Shown here: in pieces, positions 51,199 through 60,153 of the stretch
Position numbering within the stretch: position 1 is the first letter of the stretch
How the letters are laid out: the number at the start of each line of letters is the position of its first letter
Assembly: GCA_942491555.1 (NCBI GenBank)
Contig: CALOBN010000005.1
Span: forward strand, 62,001-126,000
Length of the DNA stretch: 64,000 nucleotides
Reading direction: 5' to 3'
Source of the DNA: Marinihelvus sp942491555
GTDB lineage: Bacteria > Pseudomonadota > Gammaproteobacteria > Xanthomonadales > SZUA-36
The notes under the pieces: generated by a model
What the model saw: the letters and a program-made list of their open reading frames with translations, nothing else
What the model was told of the DNA's origin: nothing
Database searches by the model: none
Program-made: the position numbers and the translations under genes

Positions 51199-51639
51199 TC
51201 AGCCGCCGGTCCGCACCAGCATGAGGTCAATGCCGTCTGACGGCGCACCGCGAGTCAGCACCGGAATCATGGTGTCCGTGGTCCACAGCAACTTGCCGTT
51301 GCCATCGCGAATCTCCGCGCGCACGGCATAGGTGTTGCGCTCTTCAATTCGGGACGGGTCGTAATTGAGCGTATAGGGGACCGGCACGGATTTGCCGCGT
51401 GCCTCAATGGTCTGCTCGGCAATGAGTATTGCCGGAACATCCATGAGACTGACATCACTTAGCCGGACGGTAATGACCGAATCCATACGCAGCGCAATAC
51501 GCTCCCGGTAGGCAACGCTGCCAGTCAGTTGGGCTGTGGTTTCCTTGTCTGGCTCGGGCATCGCATCACCCCCGCAGCCCACCAAAAAGGCGGACAGGAT
51601 GGCGACAAGAAACGCGACCCTCACAGCACTTAGGCGCAT
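51199..51639 (-). CDS. YbaY/YscW-family lipoprotein
   Basis: 146 residues. Lipobox LVGCGG (Cys 22). The rest matches the YbaY/YscW domain: LTGSVAYRERIALRMDSVIT, VRLSDVSLMDVP, PYTLNYDPSRIEERNTYAVR and LLWTTDTMIPVLTRG. These small beta-barrel lipoproteins include T3SS pilotins and E. coli YbaY; the exact role is not known. Overlaps the upstream gene by 10 bases. Confidence 0.85.
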   Translation of the reverse strand: MRLSAVRVAFLVAILSAFLVGCGGDAMPEPDKETTAQLTGSVAYRERIALRMDSVITVRLSDVSLMDVPAILIAEQTIEARGKSVPVPYTLNYDPSRIEERNTYAVRAEIRDGNGKLLWTTDTMIPVLTRGAPSDGIDLMLVRTGG

Positions 51640-52067
51640 TCAGCAACCAGGCGAACCACCAGGCGGAAAACCGAGGTTTCACCCGACAGCCCCGGGGACT
51701 CCCGTACGCCCACCGAAATCTCAGTCTCCTTGGTGATGGGCATTTCGCCCTCGCCCGGACACTTGATGGTGATGTCCATGGAGGCTGAGCCCTTGTCATG
51801 AATTAACCAGTCCACTTCGGTGGCATCAACCTGAACCCGCACAAGCACATTGTCACCGCAATCACCCGCTTCCATCTCCACCGGCTGCGGCGGCCCGGGC
51901 GGCTCCTGGGTGACACCCGAGCTCAGCGTGTGCTTGGGCACCTTGATCGTGCCTTTACCCTTCAGGCCCTGGTTGAACACCTTGGCGTCAACCACATAGC
52001 GCCAATCGTCTCCGATCGGTCCATCTTGCCGTTCTGTCACCAGCGACATTGTCACTTTACAGCCCAT
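51630..52067 (-). CDS. Hypothetical beta-rich protein
   Basis: 145 residues, no signal peptide or membrane segment; alternating hydrophobic strands suggest a beta-sandwich (WRYVVDAKVFNQGLKGKGTI, VLVRVQVDATEVDWLI, ASMDITIKCPGEG, SVFRLVVRLVAEC). Four cysteines, at 3, about 70, about 102 and 144. Strong ribosome site AGAGGAGGA five bases before ATG 52067. First of three coupled genes with the YbaY-like lipoprotein and the HELLH peptidase. Not recognised. Confidence 0.7.
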   Translation of the reverse strand: MGCKVTMSLVTERQDGPIGDDWRYVVDAKVFNQGLKGKGTIKVPKHTLSSGVTQEPPGPPQPVEMEAGDCGDNVLVRVQVDATEVDWLIHDKGSASMDITIKCPGEGEMPITKETEISVGVRESPGLSGETSVFRLVVRLVAECA

Positions 52068-52243
52068 AAATCCTCCTCTTATGCCCTTTTTTTATATGCG
52101 ACCGTCGGGCAGCTGTTCGTCAGCGATTACCGACCCTAATCGGGAAACCATAGCACATCGCAATGCGGCCGCAAGGGTCCTTCGTACCCGTTAATCTCCA
52201 GCCGGTCCGGCTGCCGGTTTATCGGGTCAGCGACATGCCGATT

Positions 52244-54181
52244 TCAGGAGCCGCCAAGCACTGAGTCAATCTCTTTCACTGTAATCGGGTGATACCTGCT
52301 GCGCCGCTCGGCATACAGCTGGGCCGCCAGCGCCGCATCTACCCCGTTGCCCGCCAGGGCGCTGTAGACCGGAACAATCAGACGCATGCGGCCGTGATAA
52401 GCCAGGTAGGCCTCCATGGCCGGATAGGCCGGCAGATAGCGGCGCTTGGCGACCTGGATAAACCAGGCCCGGGAGATTTCGGCATTCTTTGAGGCGCTGA
52501 AGCCAAAATACGCGTCTGCCTGCGCCAGCTGTTCAGCAGAAAGCCCTGGTGCAAGCTCATTGATAAAGTTAACGGTGGTTTGCGGGCTCCATTGCGTGAT
52601 GTCCAGGGCCGGCAGGTCAAGCTCACCTGCGCCATAAGCCAGCGCGGCCGCGGTGGAAGCTTGCAGCGTCAGCGACCCGGGTGGCTGGAAATCAGCGGGC
52701 ACACCGGGCTCATACAACCACTCACCGGCCTGGGCGCGGGTATAGATTCCGGGGTAGCGGCTTAGCAGGTTTTCATCCAGGTAATCGAGAAAAGTCTCGG
52801 TGGTGATGGATTGCCAGGCGAAATTCTCGAAGTAGCCGGCGAGGAAGGGGTCAAACCGGTCTCTGCCAAACTGCCGTTCCAGGTGCTCAAGGAAAAACTG
52901 TCCCTTGGCATACTGCATGGACTGCTGTGGCCCCTCACCGTCCTTGGGCAGCACCTTGGGCGCCAAAGGCTGGAATTGAACCGGCACGGTCAGCAGTGAT
53001 TCCTGCAGACCGTTCCAGGCCAGCACACGCTCCTCATCGGCGCGTGCCTGGCCGTAAAGCTCCTCCATAAGGCGTGATTCCAGGTAACTGGTGGTGCCCT
53101 CATTCAGCCAGATATCGCGCCAGGTGGCATTGGTCACCAGGTTGCCGGACCAGGAATGCGCCAGCTCATGGGCGATCAGGGAGACCAGGCTGCGGTCACC
53201 AGCCAGCACGCTGGGGGTGATAAAGGACAGGCGCGGGTTTTCCATGCCGCCATAGGGAAATGCGGGCGGCAAAATCAGCAGGTCATAGCGTCCCCAGGCA
53301 TAGGGCCCGTAACGCTGCTCGGCAAGATCCAGCATGTCCTGCGTGCCGTCAAACTCAAAGGCCGACGCCACCAGAAGTTCAGGCTCGGCATATACGCCGG
53401 TATCCTCACCAATCGAGGCAAAGTCCAGGTCGCCCGCAGCAATGGCCAACAGATAGCTGGGAATGGGCTGGGGCATTTCGAACTCGTAAACCCCGTCCCG
53501 CGCAGTGCCCGGCTCATTATCGGCACTCATCAGCGCAAGCAGCTTATCCGGGGTCCGAATGGTGGCTGAATACGTAAAGCGCACCGCCGGTGTGTCCTGC
53601 AGCGGCACCCAGCTGCGCGCGTGAATCGCCTGCGACTGGGAGAACATCAGGGGGTATTCACCACCCGAGGTCAGCTCCGGCGGCAACCACTGCAGCGCGG
53701 AGGCGCCCGGGCTGGTCCGGTAGCGCAGCTGCAGCACAAACTCTTCGCCGTTCATGATTTCGGCGGGTAAATCAATCTCGAGCGCCTGGCCCAGCAGTTC
53801 ATCGGTTTTGCCGAAACGGAACGGCGTGGCTGCAAGTTCGGTAACAGCGGCACCAATGCCAGCCGCCTCAATCACGATGTCCCGGGTGTCGAGTATCAGC
53901 GTATCCGCCTCATTATCCAGAATACGAATATGCAGCAGCGCGGTACCCACCAGGGCCCGGGCCTGGAAATCAATATCAAGATCCAAAACCAGGTGACGGG
54001 TGGTGAACGCCTCGTAATTGGAGAAGGTGTAGTAGTCACGGGCCGGGTCGTAGATATCCGCCGGCCCGCTGAGGACCGCGTCATCACCGGATGTCCCGGC
54101 ATCTGTCCGGGCAAGCGCCAGGGTGGTGGCAAACAGCAGAGGCAGCAGGAAAAACGTTCGTTTCAGGGCGTCAGAAATCAT
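52244..54181 (-). CDS. Exported M1 family aminopeptidase (LTA4H-like)
   Basis: 645 residues from ATG 54181 with signal peptide (TFFLLPLLFATTLALA). M1 marks: exopeptidase GGMEN at 311-315, zinc site HELAH at 338-342 with the Glu 19 residues after the second His (WLNEG), and a C-terminal helical domain like leukotriene-A4 hydrolase (ending KEIDSVLGGS). Removes N-terminal residues of peptides in the periplasm. The open frame continues to 54565 through thrC antisense; rejected. Divergent from thrC. Confidence 0.92.
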   Translation of the reverse strand: MISDALKRTFFLLPLLFATTLALARTDAGTSGDDAVLSGPADIYDPARDYYTFSNYEAFTTRHLVLDLDIDFQARALVGTALLHIRILDNEADTLILDTRDIVIEAAGIGAAVTELAATPFRFGKTDELLGQALEIDLPAEIMNGEEFVLQLRYRTSPGASALQWLPPELTSGGEYPLMFSQSQAIHARSWVPLQDTPAVRFTYSATIRTPDKLLALMSADNEPGTARDGVYEFEMPQPIPSYLLAIAAGDLDFASIGEDTGVYAEPELLVASAFEFDGTQDMLDLAEQRYGPYAWGRYDLLILPPAFPYGGMENPRLSFITPSVLAGDRSLVSLIAHELAHSWSGNLVTNATWRDIWLNEGTTSYLESRLMEELYGQARADEERVLAWNGLQESLLTVPVQFQPLAPKVLPKDGEGPQQSMQYAKGQFFLEHLERQFGRDRFDPFLAGYFENFAWQSITTETFLDYLDENLLSRYPGIYTRAQAGEWLYEPGVPADFQPPGSLTLQASTAAALAYGAGELDLPALDITQWSPQTTVNFINELAPGLSAEQLAQADAYFGFSASKNAEISRAWFIQVAKRRYLPAYPAMEAYLAYHGRMRLIVPVYSALAGNGVDAALAAQLYAERRSRYHPITVKEIDSVLGGS

Positions 54182-54334
54182 GCAGGGAAGCTTCCAGGAA
54201 TACCGGCGCGTAGTATAGGTCACGCAGCTGTGCAGGACTGCAGGGCCCTGTTTTACTTCAACGGTCAATATTTGAATAAGATACGCCATCAATTTGTTAC
54301 TCAGCCGTATTAACACCGCCCCGGAGCCGCACCC

Positions 54335-55582
54335 ATGAGCTATGCCACCCACCTGCAATGCACCGCCTGCGGCGCACACTACCCCGCCGACCAGCTCATG
54401 AACCTGTGTCCTGTCGATCAGCGGCCGGTAGAGATCGTGCTCGACATCGAGCGCCTGGCCGCAGAGCGTCCGCAACAATCCTGGTATCACCCGGACCGGA
54501 AAGACATGTGGCGTTTCGGCGGCCTGATGGCTCTGGACATTGATGACCCGATAGATACCGCACACATTTTGTGCCTGGGTGAAGGCTATACACCGGAGTT
54601 GCCTTATGACGACCTGGACGTGGCCCGGCAGGCCGGCTTCTCACTGACCGTGAAGGACGAAGGCAAGGCCCACCCGGGCTTCGGCGCCAACCCGACGCAA
54701 AGCTTCAAGGACCGGGGCATGGCCATGAGCATCTCCATGGCGCGACGGTTTGGCCTCGAAAAGCTGGCCATTCCCACCCAGGGCAACGCCGGTGATTCAA
54801 TGTGCGAATACGCCAATGCGGCCGGCCTGTCCGCCGTTGTTGCCATGCCTGAGGACACGCCCCTGCCCATCAAGGGCAAAGTTGCCACCCTTGCCCAGAC
54901 CACGGACCGTTTTCACCTGGTCCAGGTGGAGGGCACCATTCGCGAGGCGGGCGAGGCGCTCAAGCGCGATTGGATTCCAAAGGGCTGGTTCAGCGTGGCG
55001 ACCTTCCAGGAACCAGGCTGGCGAATCGAGGGCAAAAAAACCCTCGGGCTGGAACTGGCCGAGCCCAAACAGCCCGGCGGCCCGTGGGCACTTCCCGACG
55101 TGGTGATTTATCCCACCGGTGGCGGCACCGGAGTGCTGGGCATGTGGAAGGCCTGGAATGAACTTGAAGCCCTCGGCCTCATTGGTTCCCACCGCCCAAA
55201 AGTCATTTGCGTTCAATTCGAAGGTACGGCACCGCTGGTGCGCGCCATGCGCGACGGCGCTGCAGACACCACCGCCGGGGCGGCCGAATACACCATCGCC
55301 TACGGCCTGAATGTTCCCGGCGGCGTCGGCCAGTTCAAGGTTCTGGAAATAATCCGGGCCTCCGGCGGCACCGCCATGCCGGTATCAGAACACGATCTGC
55401 AAACCACCCTGTCCCGGGTTTGGAACGATAAGCACTGGTGGATTGGTCCCGAGGGCGCGGCCTGTATTGCCGCCCTGCCCCGCCTGGTTGACGAGGGCTT
55501 CATCAAACCCGGCAACCGCGTGGTGTCGTTCAACACCGGCTCACTGGAGAAATATCTGCCCAGTCTGCGGCACCTTCTGTAG
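54335..55582 (+). CDS. thrC: Threonine synthase ThrC
   Basis: PLP enzyme converting O-phosphohomoserine to threonine. 415 residues. An N-terminal zinc-ribbon-like segment (LQCTACGAHYPADQLMNLCP) is followed by the fold-type II core; the PLP Lys lies in NPTQSFKDRGMAMS, and the phosphate loop is YPTGGGTGVLGM. ATG 54335. Resembles the ribbon-bearing ThrC branch found beside non-thrAB loci; not in an operon with hom or thrB here. A cysteate-synthase-like role is a minor alternative. Confidence 0.88.
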   Translation: MSYATHLQCTACGAHYPADQLMNLCPVDQRPVEIVLDIERLAAERPQQSWYHPDRKDMWRFGGLMALDIDDPIDTAHILCLGEGYTPELPYDDLDVARQAGFSLTVKDEGKAHPGFGANPTQSFKDRGMAMSISMARRFGLEKLAIPTQGNAGDSMCEYANAAGLSAVVAMPEDTPLPIKGKVATLAQTTDRFHLVQVEGTIREAGEALKRDWIPKGWFSVATFQEPGWRIEGKKTLGLELAEPKQPGGPWALPDVVIYPTGGGTGVLGMWKAWNELEALGLIGSHRPKVICVQFEGTAPLVRAMRDGAADTTAGAAEYTIAYGLNVPGGVGQFKVLEIIRASGGTAMPVSEHDLQTTLSRVWNDKHWWIGPEGAACIAALPRLVDEGFIKPGNRVVSFNTGSLEKYLPSLRHLL

Positions 55583-55645
55583 GCACTGCACAGATATTCA
55601 CGGGGACGCCATCCACACCACAAGGCCTGTGTTAGTCTCCGCCGG

Positions 55646-57424
55646 ATGTCAAAAAACGCCTCATCATTTACTGACCTGCGCCGCCTGCTGCAGTACGCCA
55701 AAGACCACCATGGCAGGATTGCTTTAGCCACGCTGTGTTCTGTCCTGAACAAGCTGTTCGACATCATGCCGGAGATTCTGATTGGCATGGCCATTGACGT
55801 GGTCGTTCGCCAGGAAGAGAGCTTTATGTCGAAGTTTGGCCTGGAAGATCCCTTCCATCAGATCCTGGCACTGGGGGCGCTGACCATCCTGGTATGGGCT
55901 TTTGAGTCGGTATTTGAGTTCTTGCTGCTGGTGCTGTGGCGCAACACGGCGCAACTTTTGCAGCATGATCTGCGCCTGGATGCATACGGGCATTTGCAGG
56001 ACCTGGACATGGCCTGGTTCGAGGATGCTTCAACCGGCAACCTGGTGGCGATCCTGAACGATGATGTCAATCAGCTGGAGCGTTTTCTAAACAGTGGTGC
56101 CAACGATCTGGTGCAGGTCGCCGTCACGATTGTTGCGGTAGGCGCGGTGTTCTTTTACCTCTCCCCACCCATCGCCCTGATGGCCTTTACGCCTATTCCG
56201 CTTATTCTGATCGGCGCTTTCTGGTTCCAGCGGAGAGCACAGCCGCTCTATGCCACCGTACGACTGCGGGTCGGGGATCTGGCCTCGCGCCTGTCGAATA
56301 ACATTTCCGGGATTGCCACGATCAAGAGTTTTACCCGCGAGGGTCATGAAATAGAGCGCCTGCGCAAAGACAGCCAGGCCTATGTTGAAGCCAACCGCAA
56401 AGCGATTCAGATCAGCTCCGCATTTATTCCAATTATTCGCATGGCGATCATGGCGGGTTTTGTAGCTACCCTGGTCTATGGCGGCAAGGCCGTTCTGAGT
56501 GGTGAGCTGAACGCGGGCGCCTACACGGTACTGGTATTTCTAACCCAGCGCCTGCTGTGGCCGCTGACGCGGATGGCCGAGACCATCGACCTGTTTGAAC
56601 GCGCCATGGCCTCCACGCGGCGCATTCTGAACCTCATCGAGACACCGATTCGGGTGCGTCCGGGCAAGACCTCATTGGAAGTTTCCGAGGTTCAGGGCGC
56701 GGTGCGCTTCGACGAGGTGTCGTTTGCCTACAGCAGCGGGCCGGATGTGATTAAGGGCGTTGACCTCAACGTACCTGCCGGGGCGACCGTGGCGCTGGTG
56801 GGACAAACCGGTTCCGGTAAAAGCACGCTGGTCAAGTTGCTCCTGCGCTTTTACCAGCCGGGGCGGGGACGCCTGTTGCTTGACGGCACGGATCTGGCAG
56901 ACCTGGTAGTACAGGACCTGCGTGCGGCCATCGGCTTTGTGAGCCAGGACGTTTACCTGTTTCACGGCAGCGTGCGGGAGAATATCGCCTACGGTCAGCC
57001 GGGCGCCTCTGACGAGGATATCCGCCGCGCTGCGCGCATGGCCGAGGCCGAAGAATTTATCGATGCACTGCCTGAAGGCTATGACACCATCATTGGCGAG
57101 CGGGGCCAGAAGTTATCCGGCGGTCAGCGCCAGCGCCTGTCCATTGCCCGCACCGTTCTGAAAGACCCGCCGATTGTCATTCTTGATGAGGCCACCTCAG
57201 CCGTCGACAACGAGACCGAAGCCGCCATTCAACGATCCATGAAGCGCATGGCCGAAGGGCGCACCACTTTTGTGATCGCCCACCGCCTGTCGACCATCGT
57301 GGATGCAGACATTATCTGTGTGCTCGACAAGGGACGGATCGTTGAGCAGGGCCGGCATGAAGAGCTGCTGGCACAGGATGGTATTTACCGGAGCCTGTGG
57401 CGCGTGCAGACCGGCCTCGCCTGA
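55646..57424 (+). CDS. ABC exporter (fused membrane and ATPase domains)
   Basis: 592 residues. Six membrane helices in the first 320 residues (type IV ABC exporter domain), then the ATPase: Walker A VALVGQTGSGKSTLV, Q-loop, signature LSGGQRQRLSIA, Walker B PIVILDEATSAVD and H-loop VIAHRLSTI. Similar to MsbA-like lipid or drug exporters; the N-terminal opening (LRRLLQYAKDHHGRIALATL) is that of half-size homodimeric pumps. Substrate unknown. ATG 55646, 63 bases after thrC. Confidence 0.93.
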   Translation: MSKNASSFTDLRRLLQYAKDHHGRIALATLCSVLNKLFDIMPEILIGMAIDVVVRQEESFMSKFGLEDPFHQILALGALTILVWAFESVFEFLLLVLWRNTAQLLQHDLRLDAYGHLQDLDMAWFEDASTGNLVAILNDDVNQLERFLNSGANDLVQVAVTIVAVGAVFFYLSPPIALMAFTPIPLILIGAFWFQRRAQPLYATVRLRVGDLASRLSNNISGIATIKSFTREGHEIERLRKDSQAYVEANRKAIQISSAFIPIIRMAIMAGFVATLVYGGKAVLSGELNAGAYTVLVFLTQRLLWPLTRMAETIDLFERAMASTRRILNLIETPIRVRPGKTSLEVSEVQGAVRFDEVSFAYSSGPDVIKGVDLNVPAGATVALVGQTGSGKSTLVKLLLRFYQPGRGRLLLDGTDLADLVVQDLRAAIGFVSQDVYLFHGSVRENIAYGQPGASDEDIRRAARMAEAEEFIDALPEGYDTIIGERGQKLSGGQRQRLSIARTVLKDPPIVILDEATSAVDNETEAAIQRSMKRMAEGRTTFVIAHRLSTIVDADIICVLDKGRIVEQGRHEELLAQDGIYRSLWRVQTGLA

Positions 57425-57447
57425 GACCGGAAGCACGGGACTTTAAA

Positions 57448-57939
57448 TCAATCGTGAGCGTGCCCGCCGGGTCCATGAGCGTGGCCGTGCTCGACTTCTT
57501 CGTCGCTGGCATCCCGGATATCGACAATCTCAACATCGAAATTAAGCGGCTGGCCTGACAGGGGATGGTTCGCATCCACATCAACGTTGAAACGTCCAAC
57601 CTTCAGAACCGTGACCTGGGCAGGCCCCTGGTTGGTCTGCAGATTCAGGATCATGCCCACCTTCAGTTGCTTGGCATCAATGCCGAGCTTCTTCAGGGGC
57701 AGGCGCTGCACATTGGCTTCGCGGCGTTCACCGTAGGCATCCTCGGGCGGCACGGTTACCTTGAAAGTGTCGCCGACCTCGCGGCCGTCCATTGCTTTCT
57801 CCAGACCCGGAATGATGTTGCTGGAACCGTGCAGATATAACATCGGCTCACCACGCTCATGGCTTGAGTCGAGCGTTTCACCGCTGTCGCTGGTCAGTGT
57901 GTAGTGGAAGGAAACCACTTTCTTGTCTTCAATTTTCAT
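57448..57939 (-). CDS. slyD: FKBP-type peptidyl-prolyl isomerase SlyD
   Basis: 163 residues. FKBP domain interrupted by an insert-in-flap (KKVVSFHYTLTSDSGETLDS, GLEKAMDGREVGDTFKVTVP) and a His-rich tail (HGHAHGPGGHAHD) that binds nickel in SlyD. ATG 57939 gives MKIEDKKVV; the open frame to 58068 is upstream sequence. Cytoplasmic chaperone and metal handler for hydrogenase or urease maturation. The tail is shorter than E. coli SlyD. Confidence 0.94.
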   Translation of the reverse strand: MKIEDKKVVSFHYTLTSDSGETLDSSHERGEPMLYLHGSSNIIPGLEKAMDGREVGDTFKVTVPPEDAYGERREANVQRLPLKKLGIDAKQLKVGMILNLQTNQGPAQVTVLKVGRFNVDVDANHPLSGQPLNFDVEIVDIRDASDEEVEHGHAHGPGGHAHD

Positions 57940-58158
57940 GGAACATCCCTGGTTACGGACCGGCTGAGGCGGCGGCCCTGTCGCCGAAAGGCGGAAAATA
58001 CGCCGCCGCAGGCAGAAAAGCCGCGCATTATAGCCTGTCACATCAGGAAAAGGCGCAGCTAATACCATGAGGCCCGCGCTGCACGCCGGTAACCCACGTG
58101 CTGCATACTCAGCAAGGCTGCGTTATCTTAGGCGCCTTGTTTCGTTGAGGGATCACCC

Positions 58159-59208
58159 ATGCGCCTGTCATCCATACTTTCAGTATTGCTGCTTACTCCA
58201 GCCATCGCGCTGGCCCAAACCGGGACCCTCGAGGTTGTTGAACCCGACCTGCCCATGGATGCCCCGGTTTCGCCCATCGCTGAAGAGAACACCACCATTG
58301 AAATTCGCGAGTGGGCCGTGCCCTGGGAAAATACCCGCCCCAGGGATCCGGATGTCGCACCCAACGGTTCGATCTGGTTCGTCGGCCAGGCCGGCGATTA
58401 TGTGGGTCATTTCGACCCGGCGAGTGAAGAGTTCCGTCAGTTTGAGCTGCCCCCGGGTACCGGCCCTCACAACGTCATCGTGGACCGCGATGCATCTCTC
58501 TGGGTGGCCGGCAACCGCCAGGGCTATATCGGCAAGATGGACCCCAACACGGGCCGGATTACGCGCTACCCCATGCCTGACGAAGAAGTACGCGATCCGC
58601 ATACCCTGGTCTTCACCGGTGATGGTGAAATCTGGTTCTCCGCACAGTGGGCCAACAAAATCGGTCGCCTGCAGCAGCGCGGAGGCGCGGTGGAACTGAT
58701 CGATGTCCCGATTGAAAACGCGCGCCCCTACGGCGTAAAAATGGACTCGCAAGGCCATCCCTGGTTTGCGTTGCTGGGTTCAAACGGCCTGGCGACGGTT
58801 GATCCGGAAACCATGCAACTGGAGATCATTCGTACACCCCGCCCGGAAAGCCGCCTGCGACGCATTGCCATCAGCAGCGATGACCGGATCTGGTACACGG
58901 ACTACTCCGAGGGCTGGCTCGGCGTGTATGACCCGGCAAGCAACACTTTCGAGGAGTGGCTTAACCCCAGCGAGCAGTCCGGCCCTTACGCCATTGCCGT
59001 GGACGCCCGGGACCGGATCTGGTTCGTGGAAACCCTGCCGCAGCAAAACAACTTTGTTGGCTTTGACCCGGTAAACGAAGAGTTCTTCAGTCAAACGCTG
59101 GTACCCAGCGGTGCCGGAGCCGTCCGCCACATGGTATTCGACCCAAAAACCAACTCCATCTGGTTCGGCACAGACACCAATAACCTGGGACAGGCGCTAC
59201 TGCCCTGA
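58159..59208 (+). CDS. Secreted Vgb-like (virginiamycin B lyase) beta-propeller
   Basis: 349 residues. Signal peptide (MRLSSILSVLLLTPAIALA), then repeated propeller blades with the D-x-x-G-x-I/L-W pattern: PNGSIWFVGQAGDYVGHFD, DASLWVAGNRQGYIGKMD, DDRIWYTDYSEGWLGVYD. This is the streptogramin B lyase / Vgb fold. Export is unusual for antibiotic lyases, so it may bind a periplasmic ligand instead. ATG 58159. A clean terminator follows. Confidence 0.85.
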   Translation: MRLSSILSVLLLTPAIALAQTGTLEVVEPDLPMDAPVSPIAEENTTIEIREWAVPWENTRPRDPDVAPNGSIWFVGQAGDYVGHFDPASEEFRQFELPPGTGPHNVIVDRDASLWVAGNRQGYIGKMDPNTGRITRYPMPDEEVRDPHTLVFTGDGEIWFSAQWANKIGRLQQRGGAVELIDVPIENARPYGVKMDSQGHPWFALLGSNGLATVDPETMQLEIIRTPRPESRLRRIAISSDDRIWYTDYSEGWLGVYDPASNTFEEWLNPSEQSGPYAIAVDARDRIWFVETLPQQNNFVGFDPVNEEFFSQTLVPSGAGAVRHMVFDPKTNSIWFGTDTNNLGQALLP

Positions 59209-59230
59209 ACCTGGATCTTCAACTGCTCAA

Positions 59231-59257
59231 GAAGGGGCCGGTTGGCCCCTTCTTTTT
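59231..59257 (+). terminator. Terminator of the Vgb-like gene
   Basis: GAAGGGGCC (59231-59239), GGTT, GGCCCCTTC (59244-59252), then TTTTT. It starts 22 bases after the stop. Confidence 0.9.
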
Positions 59258-59292
59258 GCAGTAACTGGTAAGTAATTCGGGGCTTCGTTGGC

Positions 59293-59500
59293 GGTTGTGG
59301 CGGGGTGTTGGGTTCTGTCCGGCCGGGCTTTCGGCCTGAGGCTACCCTCAGTCGCCTGCGCTTGGCGGGGTCGGTGACACAAATCATCCTGATTTGGGTC
59401 ACCTCATTTCGCCATCCCTGGCGAAATGACCCCGGTCGCTCCGGTTCCTTCGGCTCAAGTCCTTAATTGGCCGGTCAGAACCCAACACCCCGCCACAACC
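59293..59500 (+). repeat. Long-hairpin element E1 (208 bp)
   Basis: Terminal arms 59293-59324 and 59469-59500 are reverse complements over 32 bases with one mismatch (start GGTTGTGGCGGGGTG). Inside, GGGG (59367) and CCCC (59430) enclose two stems: A, GGTGAC/GTCACC around AAATCA-TCC-TGATTT (59373-59403), and B, an 11-bp stem TCATTTCGCCA/TGGCGAAATGA (59404-59429). The core matches the reverse complement of E2. Confidence 0.85.
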
Positions 59501-59845
59501 TGCATCCCGGCTGGCGGATATCCTTTTCCCCTTTCCTCAGACAACACCGTGATATCTGTTTTCGTTACCTTCCACCCCCCACAGACCGGGCGTAACCACA
59601 CATTTCCTCTCACCTCTAACCAAACCGGACCGGTTTGAGGTTTTTGATCCAACCTTCAACTGCCGAAACAACCCGGCCTCGGCCCCGACTCTTCTTTCCG
59701 GGCATCGGCCTGAGTGTGTGGTTGAAGGGGTATAAGGAGGAGTCAGATCAGGGTGAGAGGTAGAGGTACGGAGGCGTGGGCGATATGGGGATAAGTGTGC
59801 TGGGCGGGTTACGGTTTCGAGGATTTAGTTGATCCATTCGATGCA
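59501..59845. other. Spacer between the two hairpin elements
   Basis: 345 bases, no gene recognised. It contains AAACCGG-A-CCGGTTT (59622-59636), and AACCACACA (59594-59602) complementary to TGTGTGGTT (59715-59723), with more short complementary words (CTCTCACC / GGTGAGAG), so a decayed third hairpin is possible. Confidence 0.4.
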
Positions 59846-60051
59846 GGGGTGGGCGCGGGTGCGGCGGGTGCCGGGGCATTAAGACTTGAGCCGAGAGAGC
59901 TGGAGCGACTGGGGTTATTTCGCCAGGGATGGCGAAATAAGGTCACCCAAATCAGGATGATTTGTGTGACCGACCCCACCAAGCGCAGGCGAGGGAGGGA
60001 AGCCGAAGGCCTCAAGTCAGGCCCGGCACCCGCCGCACCCGCGCCCACCCC
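59846..60051 (-). repeat. Long-hairpin element E2 (206 bp), inverted copy
   Basis: Terminal arms 59846-59875 and 60022-60051 are perfect reverse complements (30 bp, GGGGTGGGCGCGGGTGCGG...). An inner stem GACTTGAG (59883-59890)/CTCAAGTC (60011-60018) encloses stems B (59915-59940, TTATTTCGCCA/TGGCGAAATAA) and A (59941-59971, GGTCAC/GTGACC). The core is the E1 core on the other strand, but the outer arms differ. Confidence 0.85.
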
Positions 60052-60102
60052 GGTCAACCATGACTCTAAACCTCAAGACCGTTAATCATGCATGCAAGGC
60101 AC

Positions 60103-60131
60103 AAAAAAGGGCGCCGTTGGCGCCCTTTTTC
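60103..60131 (-). terminator. Terminator of the desaturase gene
   Basis: AAGGGCGCC / GGCGCCCTT stem (60107-60127) with A-run before and T-run after on the plus strand; on the minus strand it follows the desaturase stop by about 25 bases. Confidence 0.85.
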
Positions 60132-60153
60132 TTAACGATGCCCGAAGACCTGA

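Noticed and set aside
59293..60051. Integron attC array or retron msr-msd
   Set aside because: No GTTRRRY core sites, no integrase and no reverse transcriptase in the window. Kept as structured elements of unknown type.
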